NCBI RefSeq assembly: GCF_030408855.1
Contig: NZ_CP047358.1
Location: 248,001-312,000, forward strand
Source: Corynebacterium glaucum
GTDB lineage: Bacteria > Actinomycetota > Actinomycetes > Mycobacteriales > Mycobacteriaceae
Direction of reading: 5' to 3'
Length of the DNA: 64,000 nucleotides
Shown in pieces: positions 27,393 to 37,401 of the stretch. Below the pieces are notes generated by a model, which was given only the letters and a program-made list of their open reading frames with translations, searched no databases and was not told the origin of the DNA. The position numbers and the translations under genes were made by a program. Each line of letters starts with the position of its first letter. The stretch's first letter is position 1.

Positions 27393-27887
27393 ATGGCGGG
27401 CATGTTTCCGACGCTGGTGTCGGACCCGAACGACCGGAACCGGCGCTTCATTGGCACTGTTGACGACACCTGGCCGCAGCCGCTGCGGATGTCCTACTGG
27501 CTCTACCTTGTTGCGGCGGTGTTTATGCTGGTCACCGGCATGCTCATGATTGCCGCTGGCGTACCCGGGGGACTCAGCGCGGAGGCGCTGCATTTCTTCC
27601 GCACGAACATGTACCTCGTGGCCGTTGGAAACATGGTGCTGGCCGTTTGCATCACCGCCGCGGCGTCGTTCCTGCAGCAGGGCTCGAAGCGGGCGCGCAG
27701 GGTGCTGAGCGTGTGCGTGGGCCTTGCCATGTTCCTCAATTTCGCCGGGTTCTTTGTCAAGGTCTCCAGCTGGGCCGGGTTTGTCATCGTGTTTGTTCTC
27801 GCGTTCGCGGTGTTCTTCATGTTCCGGCCGGCGTCGAACGCGTTCATCGCTGAGCGCAGCGGCGACCCCTGGCTGGGGCTGAAGTAG
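27393..27887 (+). CDS. Four-helix membrane protein of the hem cluster, unknown function
   Basis: This 164-residue protein has four hydrophobic segments after an N-terminal polar stretch (SDPNDRNRRF). AAAGGAG lies 6 nt upstream of the ATG. It is 9 bp after the previous gene, with similar topology, so the two may act together. Function unknown. Confidence 0.7.
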   Translation: MAGMFPTLVSDPNDRNRRFIGTVDDTWPQPLRMSYWLYLVAAVFMLVTGMLMIAAGVPGGLSAEALHFFRTNMYLVAVGNMVLAVCITAAASFLQQGSKRARRVLSVCVGLAMFLNFAGFFVKVSSWAGFVIVFVLAFAVFFMFRPASNAFIAERSGDPWLGLK

Positions 27888-27903
27888 GCAGGGGGTCGCA
27901 GAC

Positions 27904-30546
27904 GTGGCCGAAGACCATTCCAAAGACCTCTCGCGCTCGATTGCGCTGGCACGCGACGCTGCGAAGCTCGCCGGCGTAGAAACCGACCCCGAGGCGGTGA
28001 GCGAAGCAGAAGGCGACCGCAACCGCACGAACGCCTCCTACGCCTTTGAACTTGAAGGCGTGGAGGACGGCCCGCAGCTGGGCACCATCGAGGCCGCGTT
28101 GGAATCCGTACCAGGCGTCACCGCGCAACTGGTGTACTCCACTTCAATGGCGTGGATCACCGCGCCAGTGGACCTGGACCCGCAAAGCCTGGAAGAGCTC
28201 ATCGCGTCCTTCGGTGTGAAGGCCACGATGACGGATTCCACGCTGCGCCGCCGCCAGCTGCTCGCCAATTCACCAGAGCGCCATACGCTGCGCCAAACCA
28301 ACCACGGTGTCTCGGAGCGCGTGCGGAAGCGCCGCCGGCTCGCCGCCGCAGACCTTTCAGCCGCGCGCGAAGCAGGATTTTTGCGCCGCACCGAGCCGAA
28401 AGCCGACCAGGAATCCGACTTTGACGTGCTGTTCACGGCCCGCGACCTGGTCACGCCCACGAGGTTGATCGCGGCAATCGTGCTGTCTCTCCCGGTCATC
28501 GTCTTGTCGTACTTGCCCGCGCTGCAGTTTGACGGCTGGCAGTGGGTCGCCTTCGCCCTGGCCACCCCGGTTGTGCTGTGGTGCGCGTTTCCCTTCCACC
28601 GGGCGATGGCGGGCGGCGTGCGCCGCGGTATCTCCGCACTCGACGGCGCAAGCTCCGTCGCCATCATCGCAGCCTATCTGTGGTCGCTTATCGCGCTGCT
28701 GTTCACCCCAGCAGGAGACATCGGCTGGACTTCCTCCGGCGGATGGTTGCCCACACGCCGCGGCGACGAGCTCGAGATCTTCCTTGACGTGTCGTGCGGT
28801 ATTACTGCGATGCTGCTGATCGGACGTTACTTCACCAAACGCGTCGGCGAGAACCTCGTCGATGCCATGCGCCGCTTAACACCCGGCCCGGAGGAGGAAT
28901 ACGAGGTCACCCGCCGCGGGCGTGGCGAGGACGCACTCTTGCCCGCCAGCGAAATCAACCGCGGCGATGACCTCGTCCTCACCCCGGGCAAGGTGGTTCC
29001 GGTCGATGGAGAAGTCATCGGCGGCAGCGCCACAGTGCACTATTTGCTTGTCGACGGCTCCTCGCACCCGACATTGAAAGTCGGCGACAGCATCGCTGCC
29101 GGCACAGTTATTGAGAGCGGCCGGGTGAAGGTACGCGCGAAACGCATCGGCCACGCGACGCGATGGGCGTCCGTGAGCCGGTGGGTGGCTGACGCCTCGA
29201 AACGTGAGAACGAGGCGACGGCGGTATCAACGCATTCAGCGGGCATGCTGATTCCGGCTGCGTATGTGCTTGCCCTGCTCGACTTCGGCATGTGGGTGCT
29301 TCTCACCGGCGACTACAACGCCGCATTCTCCACCGCGCTGGCGATCCTTGCGGTTGTCGCACCGGTCGCGTTGGCGATCTCGCCGGCGCTTGCGACCCGC
29401 AACGGAATCGAGGCCGCCGCGCGTAACGGCATCCTGGTGCGAGACGGTGCCGTGCTGCGACGAGCTGAAGAGATAGACACCGTGGTGTTCAACCGGGTGG
29501 GCACGCTGGTTGAGCCAGAAATGACGGTGGAAACCATCACCGCCGCCCAAGGCGAGGACGTCGACCTGGTGCTGCTCATCGCCGCGGCGCTGCTGGTGGA
29601 CTCGAACCACCCGTCGGCGCGAGCGATTGTCGCCGCCGCGCGCGAGGCCAAGGATCACGGCACTCCGTGGCGCGTGGAGCCGGAGGGCTCCGAGGTGAAC
29701 CAGGACGGTAGCTGCGCTGGTCGCGTGGTTGCCCGCCGGGTGGATACTGGCGATGCGTTGGACACCTTGGATGTTGCCGGCAAGGTAGGCGTTGCGGGCG
29801 CGGTAGAGAACGAGGCGGCCGACTCGGGTGAAACGGAGGCCACCCGCCTCGACGCGCGGCTGTGGCGACCGACCAACCTCTCTCAGCTCAGCGGCCGGCT
29901 TGCGCTGGCGGCGACGAGCGGCGGTACACCGATCGTGGTGCGCTACAAAGGACGCGACCGCGGCGTGATCACGCTGCACGACCCGTTCAAGGCGGACGCT
30001 GCCGACGCGGTGTACCAGCTGGAGAAGATGGGTATAACCACCGTCATGCTCTCGCGCGACACCTACGCGGTGGCGCGCAGGTTTGCCGACGTCCTCGGCA
30101 TCACCTCTGTGCTGGCGGGGATCACGGCCCAAAACAAGCCTGCCGCGGTCCGGCAGGTACACACCCGCGGGGCGAACGTGGCGATGGTGGGCAGCGCGTC
30201 TGTGATGGACGTGGTCAAGGTCGCCGACGTGGGCATCATCTACTCCGACGACGAGTTCTTCGAGGCTGGGCACGCGCGTCCCGGGGCAGAGGTGGATGCG
30301 GTGATCATGCGCGACGATGTGAGTGCAGTACCCCAGCTCCTCGAGCACGGCAGACGAGTGAGCCGCATCATCGACTCCAACATGGTGCTGGCCGGGGTGT
30401 ACAACGGCGTGGCGGTAGTCCTTGCGGCGCTCGCTATCCTCCCTCCGATGGGCGCGACGCTGCTCATGCTTGGCAGCTCGCTGGTGATTGAATACCGCTC
30501 CCGCCGCGCGGGCCGCTTCCCGCAGTCTGGAGGCTTTAGGCCGTAG
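27904..30546 (+). CDS. P1B-type ATPase-like protein with catalytic motifs lost
   Basis: This 880-residue protein has the domain order of a heavy-metal P-type ATPase: an HMA-like N-domain, paired helices, an actuator domain, core helices and a P/N domain. The motif DKTGT is replaced by NRVGT (FNRVGTLVEP), so the phosphorylated Asp is Asn530. The transmembrane CPC is VAPVALA, the actuator lacks TGES, the hinge GDGxND reads VGSASVMD, and the N-domain lacks CxxC. The N-domain His-Pro (SNHPSARAI) remains. It cannot work as a pump by the usual mechanism. A structural or haem/metal-binding role in the hem operon is inferred. Confidence 0.8.
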   Translation: MAEDHSKDLSRSIALARDAAKLAGVETDPEAVSEAEGDRNRTNASYAFELEGVEDGPQLGTIEAALESVPGVTAQLVYSTSMAWITAPVDLDPQSLEELIASFGVKATMTDSTLRRRQLLANSPERHTLRQTNHGVSERVRKRRRLAAADLSAAREAGFLRRTEPKADQESDFDVLFTARDLVTPTRLIAAIVLSLPVIVLSYLPALQFDGWQWVAFALATPVVLWCAFPFHRAMAGGVRRGISALDGASSVAIIAAYLWSLIALLFTPAGDIGWTSSGGWLPTRRGDELEIFLDVSCGITAMLLIGRYFTKRVGENLVDAMRRLTPGPEEEYEVTRRGRGEDALLPASEINRGDDLVLTPGKVVPVDGEVIGGSATVHYLLVDGSSHPTLKVGDSIAAGTVIESGRVKVRAKRIGHATRWASVSRWVADASKRENEATAVSTHSAGMLIPAAYVLALLDFGMWVLLTGDYNAAFSTALAILAVVAPVALAISPALATRNGIEAAARNGILVRDGAVLRRAEEIDTVVFNRVGTLVEPEMTVETITAAQGEDVDLVLLIAAALLVDSNHPSARAIVAAAREAKDHGTPWRVEPEGSEVNQDGSCAGRVVARRVDTGDALDTLDVAGKVGVAGAVENEAADSGETEATRLDARLWRPTNLSQLSGRLALAATSGGTPIVVRYKGRDRGVITLHDPFKADAADAVYQLEKMGITTVMLSRDTYAVARRFADVLGITSVLAGITAQNKPAAVRQVHTRGANVAMVGSASVMDVVKVADVGIIYSDDEFFEAGHARPGAEVDAVIMRDDVSAVPQLLEHGRRVSRIIDSNMVLAGVYNGVAVVLAALAILPPMGATLLMLGSSLVIEYRSRRAGRFPQSGGFRP

Positions 30547-30556
30547 GTGCGGCCGG

Positions 30557-30562
30557 TAGGCT
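30557..30562 (+). promoter_or_regulatory. Predicted -10 box of hemE (TAGGCT)
   Basis: TAGGCT ends 8 nt before the hemE ATG at 30571. Confidence 0.45.
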
Positions 30563-30570
30563 TGAACATC

Positions 30571-31644
30571 ATGACCAGACGCAACCTCTCGAATGCCCCG
30601 CTGATCGAAGCGGCCAACGGACGCACACCTGCACGCACGCCGGTGTGGTTCATGCGCCAGGCCGGGCGCTCACTTCCGGAGTACCGCGAGGTGCGCGAGG
30701 GCATTGCGATGCTCGACTCCTGCTTCATGCCTGAATTACTCGCGGAGATCACGCTGCAGCCGGTGCGCCGCCACGACGTGGACGCGGCGATCTTGTTCTC
30801 CGACATCGTGGTGCCGCTGAAGGCGGCCGGGGTGGACGTGGAGATTGTGCCAGGCAAAGGCCCCATGGTGGCGGAGCCGGTTCGCGGTCGAGAGGACGTC
30901 GATAAGCTTCCTGTGCTTGAGGCTGATGTGGCTGAGGTTGCTGACGGCATTGCCATCATCCTCGATGAGCTTTCTGATGCCCAGGCCTTGATCGGGTTTG
31001 TGGGCGCGCCGTTTACGCTGGCCAGCTACCTGATTGAGGGCGGGCCGAGCAAGAACCACGAGCGCACAAAGGCGATGATGCATGCGGATCCGGCAACGTG
31101 GCACGCGCTGATGGAGAAGCTGGTGCCGACCATTACCGCGTTCCTGCGCACGCAGGTCAACGCGGGAATTGACGCGATGCAGCTGTTTGACTCTTGGGCG
31201 GGTTTTCTCACCGAGCGCGACTACCGCGAGCACGTGCTGCCGTACTCGACGCAGATTCTGGAGTCTGTGGCGGGTGAGATCCCGCGCATTCACTTCGGCG
31301 TCGCAACCGGTGAGCTGCTTGGAGCGATGTCCGATGCCGGCCCTGAGGTGATGGGCGTGGACTGGCGCGTGCCGCTGGATGTGGCGGCGCGCAGGTTCTC
31401 CTCGCCGCGAGTCTTGCAGGGCAACCTGGATCCGGCAATGCTGTTTGCCGGTACGGACGTGGTGCGCGGCGAGGTGGCGCGGATCAAGGCGGAGGCGGCG
31501 CAGGCGATGACAGAAGGCACCGCAACGGGCCACATCTTCAACCTGGGCCACGGCGTGCTGCCGACCACCGACGCGGACGCGATTACGGAGGCTGTGCGGA
31601 TCATCCACGAGCCGGCAGGCGAAACGGTAGGCGAGGAGGCGTAA
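30571..31644 (+). CDS. hemE: Uroporphyrinogen decarboxylase
   Basis: HemE decarboxylates uroporphyrinogen III to coproporphyrinogen III. The 357-residue protein has the signature PVWFMRQAGRSLPEYR, then FSDIVVPLKAAG, GFVGAPFTLASYLIEGG, LFDSWAG and the C-terminal FNLGHGVLPTTD. ATG 30571 is chosen over GTG 30547 because a TAGGCT box lies between them. Confidence 0.95.
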   Translation: MTRRNLSNAPLIEAANGRTPARTPVWFMRQAGRSLPEYREVREGIAMLDSCFMPELLAEITLQPVRRHDVDAAILFSDIVVPLKAAGVDVEIVPGKGPMVAEPVRGREDVDKLPVLEADVAEVADGIAIILDELSDAQALIGFVGAPFTLASYLIEGGPSKNHERTKAMMHADPATWHALMEKLVPTITAFLRTQVNAGIDAMQLFDSWAGFLTERDYREHVLPYSTQILESVAGEIPRIHFGVATGELLGAMSDAGPEVMGVDWRVPLDVAARRFSSPRVLQGNLDPAMLFAGTDVVRGEVARIKAEAAQAMTEGTATGHIFNLGHGVLPTTDADAITEAVRIIHEPAGETVGEEA

Positions 31645-33084
31645 ATGCGAGTTGCAATTATCGGCGCCGGTCTTGCTGGGCTGACTTGTGCATACGAGTT
31701 GGGGCGGCGGGGCGCAGGGGGCGCTGTAGACGCGCTGAATGTGGATGTCTACGAGGCCACTGACCGCATCGGCGGCAAGCTCTACACCGTGCCGTTTGAG
31801 GGCGGCCCGACGGACATGGGCGCCGAGGCGTTCATGGCGCGCCGGGCGGACGCGGTGGAGTTCTTCCGCGAGCTGGGTCTGGGGGAGTCGCTGGTTGAAC
31901 CTTCTGGGCTGGGCTCGCTGGTCTATCTCGACGGGCGCACGGAGTCGCTGCCGCGCGGTGGGATCATGGGCATTCCGTCGACAAGCGAGGGTGTGGCGCA
32001 CCTGGTCTCTGCAGAAACCGCGGCGCGCATCGACGCTGAGTCCGAGCGCGAGGGATTTGCATGGACCGTCGGCGGGGACATGAATGTTGGTGCGCTGGTG
32101 CGCGAGCGCTACGGCGACGAGGTGGTGGACAACATTGTCACCTCGCTGCTTGGCGGCGTGTACTCGTGCGCGGCGGATGACCTCGGCGTGCGCGCGACGA
32201 TTCCGCAGCTGGCGGACGAGTTTGACCGGCTCGTGCGCGAGCAAGGCGCGGAGCAAGGCTCGCTTGACGGGACTGTCCACTTGTCCACCGCCGTGCGCAA
32301 CCTGGAGAACGCTCGTAAGCAACTGCCCACCGGCCAGGGTGCGGTTTTCAACGCGTTCCGCGACGGCTACCAGGAGCTCTACGAAACGCTTGCCGAGGCG
32401 TCCGGTGCCTCCATCTACATCGACGCGTTCATCTCCGGCATCGCGCGCCAGGGCGACGGCTTCACGCTCAAGGGCGGCGAGCGCGACGAGGGGCGCGACC
32501 GCGTCTACGACAAGATCGTGCTTGCGGTGCCCGCGCCGACGGCAGCGCTTCTGCTCAAGCAGGTAGCGCCCGACGCGGCCGCGGAGCTGAAGTCGGTGCA
32601 GTTGGCCAACTCCGCGGTCGTGGGCATGCGCTTTGCCACCGACGAGGGCCTGCCGCAGAACTCCGGTGTGCTCGTCGCCGCCGGCGAGCAGGACGTGCGC
32701 GCGAAGGCGTTCACCCTTTCCTCGCGTAAATGGCCGCACCTCGCCGAGCGCGGGGGAGCGCTCGTGCGCGCCAGCTTTGGCCGCTTCGGCGACGACGTGG
32801 CCATCCGCGCCGACGAGGACGACCTCGTGGATTGGGCCCTTGATGATCTGCGAACCGTCACCGGTTTCGACGGTCGCGCCGCCGGCCTGGAAGAAATCTA
32901 CGTGCAGCGCTGGTTCGGCGGGCTGCCCCGCTTCGACGAGCAGCACCTCAGCACCGTCGCGCGGGTCAAAGAGCTTTTGCTTCACGACGCCCCCTCGATC
33001 CGCGTTACCGGAGCCTGGGCGAGCGGGGTAGGCGTGCCTGCTGTGATTGCGGACGCGAGGGCCGTCGCCAAGCATTTGCTCTAA
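31645..33084 (+). CDS. hemY: FAD-dependent protoporphyrinogen/coproporphyrinogen III oxidase (HemY/CgoX)
   Basis: This 479-residue flavoprotein has the N-terminal dinucleotide motif VAIIGAGLAGLTCAYELG and the amine-oxidase-type DRIGGKL, with a C-terminal FAD segment (GAWASGVGVPAVIADA). In actinobacteria this family oxidises coproporphyrinogen III in the coproporphyrin-dependent haem route. The ATG follows the hemE stop directly. Family assignment is firm; the precise substrate follows from established pathway knowledge. Confidence 0.92.
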   Translation: MRVAIIGAGLAGLTCAYELGRRGAGGAVDALNVDVYEATDRIGGKLYTVPFEGGPTDMGAEAFMARRADAVEFFRELGLGESLVEPSGLGSLVYLDGRTESLPRGGIMGIPSTSEGVAHLVSAETAARIDAESEREGFAWTVGGDMNVGALVRERYGDEVVDNIVTSLLGGVYSCAADDLGVRATIPQLADEFDRLVREQGAEQGSLDGTVHLSTAVRNLENARKQLPTGQGAVFNAFRDGYQELYETLAEASGASIYIDAFISGIARQGDGFTLKGGERDEGRDRVYDKIVLAVPAPTAALLLKQVAPDAAAELKSVQLANSAVVGMRFATDEGLPQNSGVLVAAGEQDVRAKAFTLSSRKWPHLAERGGALVRASFGRFGDDVAIRADEDDLVDWALDDLRTVTGFDGRAAGLEEIYVQRWFGGLPRFDEQHLSTVARVKELLLHDAPSIRVTGAWASGVGVPAVIADARAVAKHLL

Positions 33085-33145
33085 CTGCCCTGTACTGGCG
33101 AGCTGGGAGCCTGGTTCCAAGGCGGGGTTTCTAGCGCGCGTGGGC

Positions 33146-33151
33146 TAGGTT
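33146..33151 (+). promoter_or_regulatory. Predicted -10 box (TAGGTT)
   Basis: TAGGTT ends 8 nt before the ATG at 33160. Confidence 0.45.
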
Positions 33152-33159
33152 GATCACCT

Positions 33160-33978
33160 ATGACGAACAACGCGGACGCGCAGGATCCGAAAGGGGTTCC
33201 CGAGGGCGAGGCTGCTGCCGAGGCTCCGATCGAAGCTGCTGTTGAGGCCCCTGCCGAGAAGGAGTGGTGGGAGGAAGAGGGCCTGCCTTGGAACTCCAAA
33301 CCCACCAAATCTGACTACTGGTGCCTGGCGTGGTTCGGCTTCGCCGGACTCTTTGGACTGTGCATGATCCCGCTGCGCGCGTGGCTGCTCGGCCTCGACC
33401 CGCCGATCATGCTCGCGCTGACTGGCTCGCGCGTGGGTGCCGCCTCTACCGGTGCGCTTGCGGCGGTGGGGGAGGCTGCCAATTGGTGGATCTACCTGCT
33501 CCTTGGCTCGCTCGTGGCAATTAAGTTCGACTGGGTTTACTGGTGGGCCGGCAAGCTGTGGGGGCGCGGCATCTTGGATGTGCAGGGGGCAAACTCTGAG
33601 CGCGCCGCGAAGAACATCGCGCGCGTTGAGGGCTGGGCAGTGAAGCTGGGCTGGCTGGGCATCTTCCTCGCCTACGTGCCGATTCCGCTGCCGATCGCGC
33701 TCGTGGTGTTCGTACTGATGGGCATGACGGGCATGCCGGCGTGGAAGTTCATGCTGCTGGACTTCATCTCGAAGACGCTGTGGTCGCTGCTGTACTTCGG
33801 CTTGGGTTGGATCATCGGCGAGCCGGTTGTGTACGTTCTGGAGCAGTACGCGAAGGTGGCGAACTGGATCGCGATCGGCCTGATAGTGGTCGTGTTCATC
33901 GGTGTCTACCGCAACCAGTCGAAGAAGGAGCGCGCCGCGACCGCCGCGATGGGTGGGGCAGTCGACGCGTCGCACTAG
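33160..33978 (+). CDS. DedA/VTT-like membrane protein
   Basis: This 272-residue protein has an acidic, Ala/Glu-rich N-terminus (about 50 residues) and about five hydrophobic segments. [30 protein letters not shown] and [18 protein letters not shown] resemble the conserved core of SNARE-associated (VTT/DedA) proteins, which flip or support lipid carriers. The family call is moderate. It sits between hemY and hemL with its own TAGGTT box. Confidence 0.65.
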   Translation: MTNNADAQDPKGVPEGEAAAEAPIEAAVEAPAEKEWWEEEGLPWNSKPTKSDYWCLAWFGFAGLFGLCMIPLRAWLLGLDPPIMLALTGSRVGAASTGALAAVGEAANWWIYLLLGSLVAIKFDWVYWWAGKLWGRGILDVQGANSERAAKNIARVEGWAVKLGWLGIFLAYVPIPLPIALVVFVLMGMTGMPAWKFMLLDFISKTLWSLLYFGLGWIIGEPVVYVLEQYAKVANWIAIGLIVVVFIGVYRNQSKKERAATAAMGGAVDASH

Positions 33979-34019
33979 AGCGCCCACGCACACCAGGCGG
34001 CGGGCTAATCCGGATGTCC

Positions 34020-34025
34020 TAGACT
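34020..34025 (+). promoter_or_regulatory. Predicted -10 box of hemL (TAGACT)
   Basis: TAGACT ends 8 nt before the hemL ATG at 34034. Confidence 0.45.
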
Positions 34026-34033
34026 GGGCAATT

Positions 34034-35359
34034 ATGATCGACCAGCAGCACCCAACCTCAGCCAACACCGCTCGCTCCAAAGCGCTCTTTGACCGCGCAC
34101 AGCAGCTCACCCCAGGCGGCGTGAACTCGCCGGTGCGCGCGTTCGGTTCTGTCGGTGGCCAAACCCGCTTCATTGAAAGTGCGCACGGCAGCACGCTTAT
34201 CGACGCCGACGGCAACGCGTATGTCGACCTCGTGAACTCCTGGGGCCCGATGCTGCACGGCCAGGCTCACCCGGAGATCCTCGACACAGTGCACCGTGCC
34301 CTGGAAAAGGGCCTGAGCTTCGGGGCACCGACCGAGGCGGAGGTAGAGATCGCGGAGCTGATCACCCAGCGCACGTCGGTGGAAGAGGTGCGCATGGTCA
34401 ACTCCGGCACCGAGGCCACGATGAGCGCGGTGCGCCTGGCGCGCGGGTTCACGGGCCGTTCGAAGATCATCAAGTTTGAGGGCTGCTACCACGGCCACGT
34501 CGACGCGCTGCTCGCGTCCGCCGGATCGGGGGTTGCCACGTTCTCGCTCCCGGAATCCCCGGGCGTGACCGGCGCGCAGGCAGCCGACACCATCGTCGTG
34601 CCCTACAACGACCTCGCCGCAGTGCAGCTCGCCTTTGAGCAGAACCCGGAAGAGATCGCCTGCATCATCACCGAGGCCGCCGCCGGAAACATGGGCACCG
34701 TCGCCCCGCAAAATGACTTCAACGCCCAGCTCAAAGAGCTCGCGCACTCCCACGGAGCTTTGCTCATTATCGACGAAGTGATGACCGGCTTCCGTACTTC
34801 CTACCAGGGCTGGTTCGGAGTGGATCACGTTGCCGGGGATCTGACCACCTTTGGCAAGGTGATCTCCGGTGGCCTGCCTGCAGCGGCATTCGGTGGGCGC
34901 CGCGACATCATGGAGCACCTCGCGCCGAACGGCCCCGTCTACCAAGCGGGCACGCTTTCCGGAAACCCGGTTGCAATGGCCGCCGGTATGGCGAGCTTGC
35001 GCCTGGCCAGCGAGGACATCTACCCGACGCTCAACAAGAACGCGGACACCTTAGCCACGCTGATCTCCGACGCACTGGCCCGCGAAGGCGTTGCACACCA
35101 CATTCAACGCGCCGCGACCATGCTTTCGGTGCGCTTCGCGGAAGGCGAGGGCACGAACTTCACGGACATGAAGGCAGCGGACACGTTTCGCTACGCGCCG
35201 TTCTTCCACGCGCTGCTCGACGCCGGCGTGTACGCGCCGCCGAGCGCATTCGAGACGTGGTTTGTTTCCACCGCACTCACGGCAGAAGATTTCGGCACGA
35301 TCGAGCGGGCACTTGGCGCCGCTGCAAAGGCGGCCGCGGCGGCGGAGCCCGCAGCATGA
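34034..35359 (+). CDS. hemL: Glutamate-1-semialdehyde 2,1-aminomutase
   Basis: HemL makes 5-aminolevulinate from glutamate-1-semialdehyde. The 441-residue class III aminotransferase has [32 protein letters not shown], the PLP Asp in [12 protein letters not shown] and the Schiff-base Lys in [18 protein letters not shown]. The start at 34034 is set by homology and the TAGACT box; the frame runs further upstream. It overlaps the next gene by 4 bases. Confidence 0.95.
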   Translation: MIDQQHPTSANTARSKALFDRAQQLTPGGVNSPVRAFGSVGGQTRFIESAHGSTLIDADGNAYVDLVNSWGPMLHGQAHPEILDTVHRALEKGLSFGAPTEAEVEIAELITQRTSVEEVRMVNSGTEATMSAVRLARGFTGRSKIIKFEGCYHGHVDALLASAGSGVATFSLPESPGVTGAQAADTIVVPYNDLAAVQLAFEQNPEEIACIITEAAAGNMGTVAPQNDFNAQLKELAHSHGALLIIDEVMTGFRTSYQGWFGVDHVAGDLTTFGKVISGGLPAAAFGGRRDIMEHLAPNGPVYQAGTLSGNPVAMAAGMASLRLASEDIYPTLNKNADTLATLISDALAREGVAHHIQRAATMLSVRFAEGEGTNFTDMKAADTFRYAPFFHALLDAGVYAPPSAFETWFVSTALTAEDFGTIERALGAAAKAAAAAEPAA

Positions 35360-35985
35360 CGCAGCCAAGCGCAGCTCGCGAGGACACCAGAACCACCGTG
35401 CACCTCGTGCGCCACGGCGAGGTCTACAACCCGAACAAGCTGCTCTACGGGCGGATGCCGGGCTACCACTTAAGCTCGCGCGGGCGTTCGATGGCGGCGG
35501 TAACCGCGAAGTTTTTCGAAGGACGCGATGTGGTTTACCTGGCGGCGAGCCCGCTCGAGCGCGCGCAGGAGACCGCAGCGCCGATCGCCGAGGTCACCGG
35601 CTGCGAAGTTGACACCCGCGAAGACATCATCGAAGCTGCCAACACGTTTGAGGGGCTGCGTACCAAGGGGTGGCGCTCCCAGCTGCTCAACCCCATCCGC
35701 TGGCGACACATGACGAACCCGTTGGAACCGAGCTGGGGTGAGCCTTACGAGGAGATTCTCGAAAGGATGCTCGCGGCCGTCGATAATGTGCGAGAGCGTG
35801 CGGAAAGCCACGAGGCGGTACTGGTGAGCCACCAGCTGCCGATTGTGATGGTGCAGCGCTATGTGCAGGGCAAGCGGCTGCAGCATGTGAAGCGCGAGTG
35901 TGACCTGGCGAGTGTGACGTCACTTGTGTTTGACGGGGACCGTGTTATTGACTGGGAGTACGCAACTCCAGCGGCTCACATCTAA
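35356..35985 (+). CDS. Histidine phosphatase family protein
   Basis: This 209-residue protein has the phosphoglycerate-mutase-like signature [11 protein letters not shown] with catalytic His, [15 protein letters not shown], and the second His in VLVSHQLPI. It overlaps hemL by ATGA and precedes the cytochrome c maturation genes, as Rv0525 does. The substrate is not known; a small phosphate ester is likely. Confidence 0.88.
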   Translation: MTQPSAAREDTRTTVHLVRHGEVYNPNKLLYGRMPGYHLSSRGRSMAAVTAKFFEGRDVVYLAASPLERAQETAAPIAEVTGCEVDTREDIIEAANTFEGLRTKGWRSQLLNPIRWRHMTNPLEPSWGEPYEEILERMLAAVDNVRERAESHEAVLVSHQLPIVMVQRYVQGKRLQHVKRECDLASVTSLVFDGDRVIDWEYATPAAHI

Positions 35986-36031
35986 ATCATCTAAAACGCA
36001 GTTCAACGCATCTCGAGGTAGCTCAATTTCC

Positions 36032-36622
36032 ATGCAGTCCAAGACCGTTGCCGCGCTCACGTGCGCGCTGGCGCTCACGTTGCCCGCTGCGGCGGGGTGC
36101 GCGAACACCGGCAGCGACGGCGGCGACACATTCGCGTTCCACTCGCCGGGCGGGCAAGTAGAGATCTTCTACGACGAGGCGGAGCGCAAGCCGCTTGAGG
36201 ATTTCAGCGGAGAATCGCTGATGGAGCCGGGCGAGGAGATCGCCTTGAGCGACTTCGACGGCCAGATCGTGGTGCTCAACGCCTGGGGGCAGTGGTGCGC
36301 ACCGTGCCGCGCCGAGGTGGATGACCTGCAGGAGGTCCAGGAGGCGCTGCAGGCATCCGGCCAGGGCACCGTGCTGGGCATCAACGTGCGCGACCACAAC
36401 CCGGAGATCTCGCGCGACTTTTTGCTGGACAACGGCGTGACCTACCCGTCGATCTATGACCCGCCGTTCAAAACCGCGGCTTTCCTCGGTGGCGTACCCA
36501 GCTCCGTCATCCCCACCACCGTGGTGCTGGACAAACAGCACCGCCCGGCCGCGGTCTTCCTGCGCGAAATCACCGCGGATGATCTGCTCGAAGTCACCTC
36601 CCAGCTGGAGGCGGAAAGCTAG
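36032..36622 (+). CDS. TlpA/ResA-like thiol-disulphide oxidoreductase lipoprotein
   Basis: This is an exported thioredoxin-fold lipoprotein of 196 residues. The signal peptide ends at a lipobox with Cys23 (AAAGC), and the active site WGQWCAPC lies in a TlpA-type core followed by the cis-Pro region SSVIPTTVV. It probably reduces apocytochrome c haem-binding cysteines with CcdA. GAGGT lies upstream of ATG 36032, with rather long spacing. Its TAG shares a base with the GTG of ccdA. Confidence 0.9.
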   Translation: MQSKTVAALTCALALTLPAAAGCANTGSDGGDTFAFHSPGGQVEIFYDEAERKPLEDFSGESLMEPGEEIALSDFDGQIVVLNAWGQWCAPCRAEVDDLQEVQEALQASGQGTVLGINVRDHNPEISRDFLLDNGVTYPSIYDPPFKTAAFLGGVPSSVIPTTVVLDKQHRPAAVFLREITADDLLEVTSQLEAES

Positions 36623-37401
36623 TGGGCGAAGCATTTTCCAACCTCGCTACCGAGGGCCCGCTGTTGCTCGGCATGCTCGCGGCGGCGCTTGCGGGCTTAG
36701 TCTCGTTCGCCTCGCCGTGCGTGATCCCGCTGGTGCCGGGCTACATGTCGTACCTCACCGGCGTCGTCGGCGGTGAAATGACCTTCGACGAGCACGGCCC
36801 GCGCGTGACCAACCGGCAAGGCCGCGTCGCCGGCGCCGCGCTGCTGTTCATCGTCGGGTTCACCGTCGTGTTCCTGCTGGCCACCGTCTCCGTCTTTGGC
36901 GCGATCAGCATGATCCGCCTCAACGCGGACACGCTGATGCGCGTCGGCGGTGTGATCACCATCCTCATGGGCATCGTGTTCATGGGCGCTGTCCCGGCAT
37001 TGCAGCACGACACCCGTATGCAGCCGAAACGCTGGGCAACCGTCCTCGGCGCGCCGCTGCTCGGCGGCGTATTCGCGCTCGGCTGGACTCCGTGCCTGGG
37101 CCCGACGCTCGCCGCGATCATCTCCGTCTCCGTCGGCACCGAGGGCTTCACCGCGGTGCGCGGTGTCGTCCTCGTCATCGCCTACTGCCTCGGCCTCGGC
37201 CTGCCATTTCTGCTCATCGCGCTCGGCAGCGTGAAAGCGGTGCGCAGCATCGACTTTCTGCGCCGCCACTCGCGCGCCATCCAGATCATCGGCGGTATCG
37301 CCATGATCATCGTCGGCCTCCTGCTGCTTACCGGCGCGTGGAACCACTTCATCGGCTGGACGCGCCAGCTCACCACTGGCTTCGGAACCACGGTGATCTA
37401 G
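36622..37401 (+). CDS. ccdA: Cytochrome c biogenesis protein CcdA
   Basis: CcdA moves reducing equivalents across the membrane for cytochrome c maturation. The 259-residue protein has six hydrophobic segments and the conserved Cys-Pro motifs in SFASPCVIPLVPGYMSYLTG and LGWTPCLGPTLAAI. It starts at GTG 36622, overlapping the TlpA-like gene by one base, and resB follows directly after its stop. Confidence 0.93.
   Translation: MGEAFSNLATEGPLLLGMLAAALAGLVSFASPCVIPLVPGYMSYLTGVVGGEMTFDEHGPRVTNRQGRVAGAALLFIVGFTVVFLLATVSVFGAISMIRLNADTLMRVGGVITILMGIVFMGAVPALQHDTRMQPKRWATVLGAPLLGGVFALGWTPCLGPTLAAIISVSVGTEGFTAVRGVVLVIAYCLGLGLPFLLIALGSVKAVRSIDFLRRHSRAIQIIGGIAMIIVGLLLLTGAWNHFIGWTRQLTTGFGTTVI

Noticed and set aside
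30736..33120. A 794-codon minus-strand open frame.
   Set aside because: It lies opposite hemE and hemY, both with clear family motifs. High GC content creates long antisense frames; its His/Arg-rich composition is typical of such shadows.
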